Source: Pseudomonadota bacterium | GTDB lineage: Bacteria > Desulfobacterota > Desulfovibrionia > Desulfovibrionales > Desulfomicrobiaceae | Assembly (NCBI GenBank): GCA_023393525.1 | Contig: JAEWKZ010000031.1 | Coordinates: 1-32,532, forward strand | Length of the DNA: 32,532 nucleotides | Direction of reading: 5' to 3' | In this document: piece after piece, positions 24,252 to 32,490 of the stretch | How positions within the stretch are numbered: the first letter of the stretch is position 1 | Layout of the letters: the number at the start of each line of letters is the position of its first letter | Translations under genes and position numbers: made by a program | The notes under the pieces: model-generated | The model's input: the letters and a program-made list of their open reading frames with translations, nothing else | Database searches by the model: none | What the model was told of the DNA's origin: nothing

Positions 24252-25811
24252 CTACTTGGCGATGCCCACGGCCCGCTTCTCGCGAATGACGGTGACCCGG
24301 ATCTGTCCGGGGTAGGTCATCTTCTCTTCGATCTGCTTGGCGATGTCCTTGCTGAGCATGTAGATCTGGTCGTCGTTGACCGACTCGCAATCCACCATGA
24401 CGCGCACTTCCCTGCCGGCCTGGATGGCGAACGCCCGGCTCACGCCCGCGAATCCGGTGGCGATGCCTTCCAGCTCCTCCAGGCGCTTGACGTAGCTTTC
24501 CAGCAGCTCCTTGCGCGCGCCTGGGCGGGCGCCGGACAGGCTGTCGGCGGCCTGAACCAGCACGGCATAGACGGACTTGGGCGGAACGTCTTCGTGGTGG
24601 GCGGCAATGGCATGCACGATCTCGCCGGATTCGTTGTACTTCTTGGCCAGGTCCGCGCCGATGAGCGCATGGGGCCCCTCGACCTCATGATCCACGGCCT
24701 TGCCCAGGTCGTGCAACAAACCGGCGCGCTTGGCCTTCTTGATGTCGAGACCCAGCTCGGCGGCCATGATCCCGCACAGAAAGGCCACTTCCAGGGAGTG
24801 CTGCAACACGTTCTGGGTGAAGCTGGTGCGGAAGCGCAACTGCCCCAGCAGCCGGACGATCTCGGGATGGATGCCGTGCACGCCGAGGTCGAAGGTGGCC
24901 TGCTCGCCGATCTCGCGGATCTGCACGTCCATCTCCTTCTCGACCTTCTTGACGATATCCTCGATGCGGGCGGGATGAATGCGGCCGTCGCTGATCAGGC
25001 GTTCCAGGGAACGCTTGGCCACCTCGCGGCGCAAGGGGTTGTACGCGGAAAGTATGACCGTCTCCGGCGTGTCGTCGATGATCAGGTCCACACCCGTGGC
25101 GGCCTCGATGGCCCGGATGTTGCGCCCTTCGCGGCCGATGATGCGGCCCTTCATGTCTTCGCTGGGCAGTTCCACGGAACTGACCGTGTGCTCGGAGACA
25201 TAGTCGCCGGCATAGCGCTGCACGGCGCTGGCGATAATCATCTGGGCCTTGCGGTGGGCCGTCTCCTGGGCTTCGACCTCGATCACGCGCACCATCTTGG
25301 CTGCCTCATGCCGGGCCTTGCTCTCGATTTCCTGCATCAGCCTGGCACGAGCCTCCTCGGCGGTCAGCCCGGATATCTCCTCCAAACGGACCTGCTGCTG
25401 GGCGATAAGCTCCTGCAGCCCTTCCTCTTTCTCCTCAACGGCGCGCTCCTGCTTGACGACCCTCTTTTCCAGGTTGACCAGCTCGCTCTCCTTCAAAGCC
25501 AGGTCCTCGACCTTCTTTTCCAGCCGCTCTTCCTTGGCCTGTAGCCTGGCCTCGTTTTTTTTCAGTTCGCGTTCCCGATCCTTGGCGTCCTGCTCCACTT
25601 CCTTTTTCAGGGCAAAGACTTCGTCCTGTGCCTGGAGCAGGACTTCCTTCTTGTGCGCCTGGGCGTCTTTCTTGGCTTCATCGAGAATCCGTTCCGACAG
25701 CTTGCGCGCGTCGTCCATCTCTTGATCGGTGATATATTTTTTGAATAAAAAACCCGCAACAGCCCCGATTCCGATACTGATAAACGCGGTGATTATGATT
25801 TGGGGGGTCAT
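24252..25811 (-). CDS. rny: Ribonuclease Y
   Basis: A 519-residue membrane-anchored endoribonuclease that starts mRNA decay. One N-terminal membrane helix (about residues 4-23), a long charged coiled-coil (about 25-200, rich in E, K, Q), a KH domain (about 205-270, with GRIIGREGRNIRAIE) and an HD domain (about 335-430, with LLHDLGKAVDHEVEG for metal binding). I chose ATG 25811 because AAGGAG lies five bases before it and the family length is about 520. A longer frame to 25850 adds 13 residues. First gene of the operon rny-ymdB-tyrS-mqnP-thrC. The 150 bases before it hold a small hairpin but no clear promoter that I can defend. Confidence 0.96.
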   Translation of the reverse strand: MTPQIIITAFISIGIGAVAGFLFKKYITDQEMDDARKLSERILDEAKKDAQAHKKEVLLQAQDEVFALKKEVEQDAKDRERELKKNEARLQAKEERLEKKVEDLALKESELVNLEKRVVKQERAVEEKEEGLQELIAQQQVRLEEISGLTAEEARARLMQEIESKARHEAAKMVRVIEVEAQETAHRKAQMIIASAVQRYAGDYVSEHTVSSVELPSEDMKGRIIGREGRNIRAIEAATGVDLIIDDTPETVILSAYNPLRREVAKRSLERLISDGRIHPARIEDIVKKVEKEMDVQIREIGEQATFDLGVHGIHPEIVRLLGQLRFRTSFTQNVLQHSLEVAFLCGIMAAELGLDIKKAKRAGLLHDLGKAVDHEVEGPHALIGADLAKKYNESGEIVHAIAAHHEDVPPKSVYAVLVQAADSLSGARPGARKELLESYVKRLEELEGIATGFAGVSRAFAIQAGREVRVMVDCESVNDDQIYMLSKDIAKQIEEKMTYPGQIRVTVIREKRAVGIAK

Positions 25812-25964
25812 GGAAACTCCTTGCACAATATATTTACGATGGCTGCGCAACGGCCATGAATCGTCGGTCCCGTCCTGGAATCGGACTGTCGGAACGACAG
25901 CGCAAGCTGACTTACGATCGGCAAGGAGTATGCGAGACTGGCATCTGGAAGGGGCGGATCGGCT

Positions 25965-26147
25965 AAAAGCCCCGGAAGGCAGTGTTGGGAATCATTTTGA
26001 ACCTCTTAAGTTAAGAGGGGGTTGGCTACAGCCCATCAGGCTTCTCCGGAATTTCCGAAGCATGCACACAAGACCGTTGTAAGCTACCCTTTTTGCGCTT
26101 TATTGGCTCAAAAACGCATCACCAATCACTGACCCCCCAGGGTTCTT
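25965..26147 (-). ncRNA. ssrS: 6S RNA (ssrS)
   Basis: Directly after zapA the minus strand holds the hallmarks of 6S RNA, the regulator that binds sigma70 RNA polymerase. The core GTGTGCATGCTTCGG-N5-CCGGAGAAGCC (about 26037-26070) is close to the E. coli 6S sequence around GCAUGCUCGG...CCGAGAAGCC. The two ends can pair into the long closing stem (about 26131-26143 with 25968-25982), and a CTCTTAA/TTAAGAG hairpin lies near the 3' side, as in other 6S RNAs. The position next to zapA is the conserved gammaproteobacterial one as well. The exact ends are estimated from the stem. No protein frame explains this interval. Confidence 0.88.
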
Positions 26148-26153
26148 GATCCA

Positions 26154-26420
26154 CTAATCTTCAGGACTATCTATCTTCGAAAGAAGCTGTTGCAGCGTAC
26201 CTTCGAGCTGCGACATCTTCCCTTGATCATGTAAATAATCGTCGGCCAGACTCAACGCCAAGTATGTCAGTAGCCGCTCCTTGCTCATGTGACTCACCCT
26301 CCCTTCGAGATCCGTGTAGCGCTGATGAACCAGGTCCACAGCTTTATGGATCCTCTCGGGGGGGACATCGGCCGCGAAGGAAAGATCGAGGCCGAGCACT
26401 GTCAAATTGTATCCTGGCAT
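26154..26420 (-). CDS. zapA: Cell division protein ZapA
   Basis: An 88-residue ZapA, which bundles FtsZ protofilaments at the division site. The N-terminal globular part (YNLTVLGLDLSFAADVPPER, residues 4-23) matches the family beta-strand; the central ERLLTYLALSLADDYL and the C-terminal helix (QLEGTLQQLLSKI) form the dimerising coiled coil. The gene lies 3 bases after a 59-residue coiled-coil gene and 7 bases before the 6S RNA. The zapA-6S arrangement is known from many proteobacteria, which supports both calls. Confidence 0.9.
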   Translation of the reverse strand: MPGYNLTVLGLDLSFAADVPPERIHKAVDLVHQRYTDLEGRVSHMSKERLLTYLALSLADDYLHDQGKMSQLEGTLQQLLSKIDSPED

Positions 26421-26423
26421 TAC

Positions 26424-26603
26424 CTAGTTTCTATCAACCTCTTGCAGGCTGTTCAAGATATTTTCCACCCTCGCCAGGACAGCCTCCTTGGTCTGACGCT
26501 CCTGTTCAAGGGACTCCTTTAATTGCATGTTCTCAAGCTTCAAGGCTTCCTGACGCTCCAGGAGCAGCGTGATTTTTTCCGTCAACTGATTAAGAATATC
26601 CAT
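26424..26603 (-). CDS. Small coiled-coil protein, ZapB-like (59 aa)
   Basis: A 180-base open frame from ATG 26603 to TAG 26424 encodes 59 residues, almost entirely predicted helix and coiled coil: starting MDILNQLTEKITLLLERQEA and rich in L, E, Q, K. GGA lies six bases before the ATG. It begins 8 bases after glmU and ends 3 bases before zapA, an operon position that leaves little doubt of expression. ZapB is a small coiled-coil partner of ZapA, so the neighbourhood suggests a similar division role; homology to E. coli ZapB cannot be shown from composition alone. Its small size makes it easy to overlook. Confidence 0.8.
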   Translation of the reverse strand: MDILNQLTEKITLLLERQEALKLENMQLKESLEQERQTKEAVLARVENILNSLQEVDRN

Positions 26604-26611
26604 ATGTTATC

Positions 26612-27994
26612 CTAGGATTGAGGTGACTTTTTTCTGCGCTCGATATTCGACTGTCTGGCCCTGGCCACGCACAGCGATCCGTCCGGAACATCTTTAGTAA
26701 CCACGGATCCGGCCGCGACAAGGGCTCCGGCTCCCACGGTCACGGGCGCGACAAGCGCGGTGTTGCTGCCGATAAAGGCGTTTTCCCGAATTTCCGTGCG
26801 GTGCTTGCGCTCGCCGTCATAGTTGCAGGTTATGGTTCCCGCGCCGATGTTCACGCCGGGCCCGATGTCGCTGTCTCCGAGATAGGAGAGGTGACCGGCC
26901 TTGGCTCCCGCATGCAGCACGGACTTCTTGATTTCCACGAAGTTCCCGACCCGGGCGTCTTCGCCGATGTCCGCGCCGGGTCTCAATCGCGCATAGGGAC
27001 CGACACTGGCTCCGGCGCGGATGTGAGAACCTTCAATATGAGAAAAGGATTTCACTTGGCAAGGACCAAGAACCGAATCCCTGATCCAGCAATGAGAAGA
27101 TATGGAGGCGCCACGGTCAATACGTGACCGTCCGTATATTTCGCACGGCCCGACAATTTCGGCTCCGGGTTCGATCACGACGTCGGGCCCGATCACGATG
27201 GAGCCGCTGTTGCGCAGAATGACCCCGCGATCCAGAAGAGCGTCCACGATTTTCTGACGCAGCGATTCCTCGAAACCAACCAGTTCCCGTGGAGAATTCA
27301 CCCCGCGCAGCAGGTCCGAGCCGGCAAAAGGGACTCCAACGACAGGCTGACCATCGACGGCGCAGATGGAGACCATCTGTGTCAGATAGTATTCCCTCTG
27401 GGCGTTGTCGCGATCCATCAGGCCAAGCAGCGAACCGCACCGCCGGACATCGAACACGTACACGCCGGAATTGACCTCATGGACTTCCCCGCCGTGATCC
27501 TCGGGACGGAAGTCTTTTTCCTCCACCACGCGTTCGACGGAGCCCTGCGCGTCGCGAATGATTCGACCGTACCCGAAAGGGTTGTCAAGGCGCACTGTCA
27601 GCATGCCCATGGCGGCATTTTCCGCCGCACAGCGCTGCGCCAGGTCGTGGATGGCTTCCACCGGCACATGCGGCGTGTCGCCGTTCAACACGCAGACGTG
27701 GGAAACGCCGCTGCCTGCGACGTCTGGCCAGGCAAGGGTCACCGCGTGGCCGGTGCCGAGCTGCTCTCCCTGGATGACAAACCGGCCCTGCCGTTCCGGA
27801 AATTTCGCTTCGACCTCTTCGGCCTTGAAGCCTATCACCGTCCAGACATGCTCCGGCGGAACAGCGCTGAGCGCGTCGTAGACATAGCCCAACAAGGGTT
27901 TTCCCAACACCTGCTGCAACACCTTCGGCATGTCGGAGTGCATGCGTGTTCCCTTCCCTGCGGCCAAAATGACATATCCCAATTCCGACTTCAT
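26612..27994 (-). CDS. glmU: Bifunctional GlmU: GlcN-1-P acetyltransferase / GlcNAc-1-P uridyltransferase
   Basis: A 460-residue enzyme making UDP-GlcNAc, the precursor for peptidoglycan and for LpxA in the same window. The N-terminal uridyltransferase domain (1-about 230) has LAAGKGTRMHSDMPKVL at 10-26 and VCVLNGDTPHV near 105. The C-terminal left-handed beta-helix (about 255-450) carries the acetyltransferase site, with HAGAKAGHLSYLGDSDIG and the conserved NIGAGTITCNYDG. ATG 27994 has GAGG six bases upstream; a second ATG two codons earlier (28000) abuts the GAGG and is less likely. First gene of glmU-zapB-like-zapA-ssrS. Confidence 0.95.
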   Translation of the reverse strand: MKSELGYVILAAGKGTRMHSDMPKVLQQVLGKPLLGYVYDALSAVPPEHVWTVIGFKAEEVEAKFPERQGRFVIQGEQLGTGHAVTLAWPDVAGSGVSHVCVLNGDTPHVPVEAIHDLAQRCAAENAAMGMLTVRLDNPFGYGRIIRDAQGSVERVVEEKDFRPEDHGGEVHEVNSGVYVFDVRRCGSLLGLMDRDNAQREYYLTQMVSICAVDGQPVVGVPFAGSDLLRGVNSPRELVGFEESLRQKIVDALLDRGVILRNSGSIVIGPDVVIEPGAEIVGPCEIYGRSRIDRGASISSHCWIRDSVLGPCQVKSFSHIEGSHIRAGASVGPYARLRPGADIGEDARVGNFVEIKKSVLHAGAKAGHLSYLGDSDIGPGVNIGAGTITCNYDGERKHRTEIRENAFIGSNTALVAPVTVGAGALVAAGSVVTKDVPDGSLCVARARQSNIERRKKSPQS

Positions 27995-28117
27995 GAGCAT
28001 CCTCAAATTGTGTTTCCGATGACGGCCGTAACACCCGGCATGAAAGGGTCGAACACGCGGCGCGCGAGAAATTCGACAAAAAAAAATCCTTCGATACCCG
28101 GAACAACTTCGGTCACG

Positions 28118-28146
28118 TTGATACCGGCATCTCTTCCCAAGCTCAA
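28118..28146 (-). promoter_or_regulatory. Candidate sigma70 promoter for glmU
   Basis: On the minus strand TTGAGC (28141-28146) is followed after exactly 17 bases by TATCAA (28118-28123), each matching four of six consensus bases. It lies just past the atp terminator, giving glmU its own start site near 28111 and a leader of about 115 bases. A run of nine T lies mid-leader, without a clear terminator hairpin before it. Confidence 0.5.
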
Positions 28147-28157
28147 GATACACGAAC

Positions 28158-28188
28158 AAAAAAAAGCAGGCTCCGGAGAGCCTGCTTT
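28158..28188 (-). terminator. Intrinsic terminator of the atp operon
   Basis: On the minus strand an 11-bp perfect stem (AAAGCAGGCTC / GAGCCTGCTTT, plus-strand 28163-28173 and 28178-28188) closes a 4-base loop and is followed by a run of U. It is 22 bases past the atpC stop. Confidence 0.93.
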
Positions 28189-28210
28189 CACGTTCTGTGA
28201 TCGGTTGCCA

Positions 28211-28639
28211 TTACATGCGGCACGTGCCTTCACTGACAGCACTCTGTCGGCATTTCATGCGATGAAGTGCTCTGGCCAATGCAGCCTGGACGGCTGCGTG
28301 ATCCAATTTCTCCTGTTGCTGTTTGGCGCGCTGCTCGGCTCTGTCCTGAGCTCTGCGAGCCCTTTCCAGATCGATGTCTTCGGCTCTTTCCGCCACTTCG
28401 GCCAGAACCGTCACCTTTGCAGGGGAAACCTCGGCAAAACCTCCGGCAACAAATACGAAGTGTTTCTTGCCGTTGAGTTTGTAGTAGAGGCTCCCGATAC
28501 CAAGTGCAGAGAGAAACGGGATATGATTGGGCAGGACACCAAATTCGCCATTGATGCCGGGAGCGCCGACGTAATCGACTTCTTCCTTGAGCACCATTTT
28601 GTCTGGTGTCACTATTTCAAGCGTAATTGTTTTAGCCAT
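28211..28639 (-). CDS. atpC: ATP synthase F1 epsilon subunit
   Basis: A 142-residue epsilon subunit of the rotor, which couples gamma to the c-ring and inhibits reverse ATP hydrolysis. The N-terminal beta-sandwich (about 1-85) shows EIVTPDKMVLKEEVDYVG and GEFGVLPNHIPFLSAL. The C-terminal helical hairpin (about 90-135) is rich in A, R, Q, E. ATG 28639 has GGGG seven bases upstream; an in-frame start six codons earlier adds only a short tail. The C-terminus carries two cysteines (KCRQ, GTCR), not usual for the family but harmless. Last gene of atpHAGDC. Confidence 0.94.
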   Translation of the reverse strand: MAKTITLEIVTPDKMVLKEEVDYVGAPGINGEFGVLPNHIPFLSALGIGSLYYKLNGKKHFVFVAGGFAEVSPAKVTVLAEVAERAEDIDLERARRAQDRAEQRAKQQQEKLDHAAVQAALARALHRMKCRQSAVSEGTCRM

Positions 28640-28660
28640 ATCAATACCCCAGAGCAAGAA

Positions 28661-30070
28661 TTACTGTTTCTTGGCGTTTTCCAATGCCTCTTCGAGTCCG
28701 CCTACCATGTAGAAGCAGGACTCCGGAATGGAATCGTGCTTGCCTTCAATGATTTCCTTGAAGCTCTTGATGGTCTCTTCGAGCTTCACATAGCGGCCTT
28801 CCTTGCCCGTGAACTGGGCGGCAACGAAGAAAGGCTGAGAGAGAAAACGCTGGATCTTGCGCGCCCGGGAAACGGTCAGCTTGTCCTCGTCGGACAGCTC
28901 GTCCATGCCCAGAATCGCGATGATGTCCTGCAGGTCTTTGTACTTCTGGAGGATTCTCTGTACAGCGCGAGCGGTCATGTAGTGATCCATGCCGATGACG
29001 TTGGGGTCGAGAATGCGGGACGTGGAGTCCAGCGGGTCCACCGCGGGGTAGATGCCAAGCTCGGCGATCTGACGTGAGAGAACGATGGTTCCGTCAAGGT
29101 GCGAGAACGTGGTGGCCGGCGCGGGGTCGGTCAAGTCGTCGGCGGGCACGTAAACGGCCTGCACCGAGGTGATGGAACCCGTCTTGGTGGAAGTGATGCG
29201 TTCCTGCAGTTCACCGAGGTCGGTGCCCAGGGTCGGCTGGTAACCAACGGCGGAGGGCATGCGACCCAGCAGCGCGGAGACTTCGGAGCCGGCCTGGGTG
29301 AAACGGAAGATGTTGTCGACGAAGAGCAGCACGTCCTGGTTTTCTTCGTCACGGAAGTATTCCGCGGCGGCCAGAGCGGTCAGCGCAACGCGGGAACGGG
29401 CTCCCGGAGGTTCGTTCATCTGGCCGTAGACGAGGCAGGCTTTGTCCAGAACCCCCGCGTCAATCATTTCATGGTACAGGTCGTTTCCTTCACGGGTGCG
29501 TTCACCGACACCGGCGAATACGGAGATGCCGCCGTGGTTCTTGGCGATGTTGTTGATCATCTCCATGAGGATAACGGTCTTTCCGACGCCGGCGCCGCCG
29601 AACATGCCCATCTTGCCGCCCTTGGGGAAGGGGACGAGCAGGTCGATAACCTTGACGCCCGTTTCAAGCACTTCGATCTTGGTCGACTGCTCGGTGAATC
29701 CGGGAGCGGGGCGGTGAATCGGATACGTCTTTTCGGAAGAGATCGGCCCCTTTTCGTCCACGGGACGTCCGACGACGTTCAGGATGCGGCCCAGGGAGGC
29801 CTTGCCGACAGGCACCTGAATGGGTTTGCCCGTGTCCTTGCCGATCTGGCCGCGAACGAGGCCGTCGGTGTTGTCCATGGCGATGCAGCGGACCACGCTG
29901 TTGCCAAGGTGCTGCGCGACTTCGACAACCAGGTTGTCTTCCTCGGCATCAATGGTCGGGTTGGTAATAAGAACAGCGTTCAAGATACTCGGCAGTTTGC
30001 CCTCGGCAAACTCCAAGTCAACAACAGGCCCGATGACCTGCACTATCTTACCGGTATTAACAGCACTCAT
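28661..30070 (-). CDS. atpD: ATP synthase F1 beta subunit
   Basis: A 469-residue catalytic beta subunit. Walker A is GGAGVGKT at residues 158-165; the catalytic glutamate lies in GVGERTREGNDLY; Walker B is VLLFVDNIFRF. The DELSEED-type loop appears as MDELSDEDKLTV, which contacts gamma. Length and all motifs are typical, so the subunit should be active. It lies 21 bases upstream of atpC and 13 bases after atpG. Confidence 0.98.
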   Translation of the reverse strand: MSAVNTGKIVQVIGPVVDLEFAEGKLPSILNAVLITNPTIDAEEDNLVVEVAQHLGNSVVRCIAMDNTDGLVRGQIGKDTGKPIQVPVGKASLGRILNVVGRPVDEKGPISSEKTYPIHRPAPGFTEQSTKIEVLETGVKVIDLLVPFPKGGKMGMFGGAGVGKTVILMEMINNIAKNHGGISVFAGVGERTREGNDLYHEMIDAGVLDKACLVYGQMNEPPGARSRVALTALAAAEYFRDEENQDVLLFVDNIFRFTQAGSEVSALLGRMPSAVGYQPTLGTDLGELQERITSTKTGSITSVQAVYVPADDLTDPAPATTFSHLDGTIVLSRQIAELGIYPAVDPLDSTSRILDPNVIGMDHYMTARAVQRILQKYKDLQDIIAILGMDELSDEDKLTVSRARKIQRFLSQPFFVAAQFTGKEGRYVKLEETIKSFKEIIEGKHDSIPESCFYMVGGLEEALENAKKQ

Positions 30071-30083
30071 GCGTTATGCCCCC

Positions 30084-30956
30084 TTATCCTTTCAGTGCCT
30101 CGGCACCGCCTACGATGTCCATTAATTGAGTTGTAATGCTGGCCTGGCGTGCCTTGTTGTAGACAAGAGTCAGGCTGCCGACCATTTCGTCGCAGTTCTT
30201 TGTCGCGTTATCCATGGCCGACATGCGAGCCGCGTGCTCGCTGGCCGACGTGTCGAGCAGGCCGCGATACATCTGCACCTTGACGTACCTGGGAAGAAGT
30301 TCGGCCAGAAGCCCTTCCACCGAGGGTTCGAAGATGTATTCGCTGGACGCTCCGGCCGAAGCCTCCACTTCCGGCGTTTCAGCGGGAAGAATCTGCGACG
30401 AGGTCGCTTCCTGCTTCGCGATGCTTACAAACTTTCCATAGACAATATGTACTTCGTCAAATTGCCCGGACAGGTATCCGTCAATGACGAGATTTCCCGT
30501 TTCGCTTGCCAGCTGAAAATCAAAATGGGTCATGTTTTCAGCGTAAGCAGTCGAGATCTCGAATTTTGTCTTGCGGATGAAGTCTCTGCCTTTCTTTCCA
30601 ATGCAGATAAACTTGACCGTCTTGCCTTCTGCTTCCTTCTGCTTGGCCAGTCTGCTGGCCGCATTGCACAAGTTCGCGTTGAAACTGCCGCACAGCCCTT
30701 TATCCGATGTCACCAGAACGATTCCCACGTTCTGGATGACTTCGCGCTTCTCAAGCAGGGGATGCGCGCTGGCGTCGGCGCGGGAAGCCAGATCGATAAG
30801 AATGTCATTGAACTTATCAGCATAGGGACGAAAGCGCTCGATACGGCTCTGAGCACCGCGCAGCTTTGCGGAAGCGACCATGTTCATCGCTTTCGTAATC
30901 TGCTTGGTCTTCTTTACACCGACGATTTTGTTCTGGATGTCCCTGAGTGATGCCAT
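30084..30956 (-). CDS. atpG: ATP synthase F1 gamma subunit
   Basis: A 290-residue central-stalk gamma subunit. The N-terminal helix IQNKIVGVKKTKQITKAMNM (7-26) and the C-terminal helix ending TQLMDIVGGAEAL form the coiled-coil shaft that turns inside alpha3beta3. The middle shows VTSDKGLCGSFN, the conserved Rossmann-like segment. Length is normal for the family. It lies between atpA (20-base gap) and atpD. Confidence 0.96.
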   Translation of the reverse strand: MASLRDIQNKIVGVKKTKQITKAMNMVASAKLRGAQSRIERFRPYADKFNDILIDLASRADASAHPLLEKREVIQNVGIVLVTSDKGLCGSFNANLCNAASRLAKQKEAEGKTVKFICIGKKGRDFIRKTKFEISTAYAENMTHFDFQLASETGNLVIDGYLSGQFDEVHIVYGKFVSIAKQEATSSQILPAETPEVEASAGASSEYIFEPSVEGLLAELLPRYVKVQMYRGLLDTSASEHAARMSAMDNATKNCDEMVGSLTLVYNKARQASITTQLMDIVGGAEALKG

Positions 30957-30976
30957 TTACGACTCCTTAAGCGATC

Positions 30977-32485
30977 CTAGGCTTTGAAACCGGCTTTGAA
31001 CTCATTGATCGCGTCAGCCAGCTTCTTTTCGGTTTCACTGCCAAGATCCTTGGTCTGAACGATTTCAGCCAGGACGTCGGACTTCTGGTTGCGCATGAAC
31101 TCAACCAGTTCTTCACCGAAGCGGATGGCGTCCGTGACGGCGACGTCATCAAGGAAGCCGCGGGTACCGGCGTAAAGAACGGCGACCTGCTCTTCGACGA
31201 CCATCGGCTTGTACTGGGGCTGCTTGAGCAGTTCGACCAGGCGCTCGCCGCGGGTCAGCTTGGTCTTGGTGGCCTTGTCCAGATCGGAGCCGAACTGGGC
31301 GAAGGCGGCCAGTTCGCGATACTGGGCGAGGTCGAGACGCAGCGTGCCGGCGACCTTCTTCATGGCCTTGATCTGGGCCGCGCCACCGACTCGGGATACG
31401 GACAGACCAACGTTGATGGCGGGGCGGATGCCGGCCATGAACAGGTTGGGCTCAAGGTAGACCTGGCCGTCGGTGATGGAGATGACGTTGGTCGGGATGT
31501 ACGCGGACACGTCGCCAGCCTGGGTTTCAATGACCGGCAGGGCGGTCAGGGAACCGGCGCCCAGCTTGTCGTTGACCTTGCAGGAACGCTCCAGCAGGCG
31601 GGAGTGCAGGTAGAAAACGTCGCCGGGGAAGGCTTCGCGTCCCGGAGGGCGGCGCAGAAGCAGGGACATCTGGCGGTAGGCCACGGCCTGCTTGGACAGA
31701 TCGTCATAAACGATCAGGGCGTGCTTGCCGTTGTCGCGGTAGAACTCCGCCATGGTGCATCCGCAGTAGGCGGCGATGAACTGCAGCGGGGCGGGCTCGG
31801 AGGCGGTGGAGGAGATGACGGTCGTGTATTCCAGAGCGCCGTTCTGGCGAAGAGCCTCGACAACCTGGGCGACGGTGGAGCGCTTCTGGCCGATGGCGAC
31901 GTAGAAGCAGTGGATGTCGCTGTTCTTCTGGGCGATGATGGCGTCGACGCCGACGGCGGTCTTGCCGACCTGACGGTCGCCGATGATCAGTTCGCGCTGT
32001 CCGCGACCGATGGGGGTCATGGCGTCGATGGCCTTCAGACCGGTGTACATGGGCTCATGTACGGACTTACGGGCGATGATGCCGGGAGCCTTGATTTCAA
32101 CGTTACGAAACAGATCCGTCTGGATCGGACCGAGACCGTCGATCGGGTTGCCCAGAGGGTCGATGACGCGGCCCATGACCGCATCACCTACGGGAACCTG
32201 GAAAATACGGCCCGTACGCTTGACGATGTCGCCTTCCTTGATGTGCTCGGTCTCGCCGAGGAGAGCCACACCAACGGAGTCTTCTTCAAGGTTGAGGACC
32301 ATTCCCATGACGTTACCGGGGAACTCGAGGAGTTCCATGGCCATCGCGTTTTCACAGCCGTAAACGCGGGCGATACCGTCACCCACCGACAGGACCACGC
32401 CAGTTTCGCTCATCTCGACCTTTTTCTCGTAATTCTTGATCTGGCCTTCGATGATCTGGCTAATTTCTTCTGCTTTGATCTGCAT
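30977..32485 (-). CDS. atpA: ATP synthase F1 alpha subunit
   Basis: A 502-residue non-catalytic nucleotide-binding alpha subunit. Walker A is GDRQVGKT at residues 169-176; the arginine finger lies in GLSVSRVGGAAQ; the N-terminal beta-barrel shows VLSVGDGIARVYG at 31-43. All family features are intact. The start ATG 32485 has a GAG-rich leader and lies 5 bases after the atpH stop. Second visible gene of the cluster. Confidence 0.98.
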   Translation of the reverse strand: MQIKAEEISQIIEGQIKNYEKKVEMSETGVVLSVGDGIARVYGCENAMAMELLEFPGNVMGMVLNLEEDSVGVALLGETEHIKEGDIVKRTGRIFQVPVGDAVMGRVIDPLGNPIDGLGPIQTDLFRNVEIKAPGIIARKSVHEPMYTGLKAIDAMTPIGRGQRELIIGDRQVGKTAVGVDAIIAQKNSDIHCFYVAIGQKRSTVAQVVEALRQNGALEYTTVISSTASEPAPLQFIAAYCGCTMAEFYRDNGKHALIVYDDLSKQAVAYRQMSLLLRRPPGREAFPGDVFYLHSRLLERSCKVNDKLGAGSLTALPVIETQAGDVSAYIPTNVISITDGQVYLEPNLFMAGIRPAINVGLSVSRVGGAAQIKAMKKVAGTLRLDLAQYRELAAFAQFGSDLDKATKTKLTRGERLVELLKQPQYKPMVVEEQVAVLYAGTRGFLDDVAVTDAIRFGEELVEFMRNQKSDVLAEIVQTKDLGSETEKKLADAINEFKAGFKA

Positions 32486-32490
32486 AGCCT

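Noticed and set aside
25812..25964. Space between the 6S RNA and rny
   Set aside because: I looked for a promoter, riboswitch or small gene. A short CTGTCG/CGACAG hairpin and an A/T-rich patch near the start codon are present, but nothing strong enough to annotate.
27995..28159. In-frame N-terminal extension of glmU by 55 codons
   Set aside because: The extension is Cys/Arg-rich, spans the proposed promoter and leader, and known GlmU proteins begin just before the LAAGKGTRM motif.
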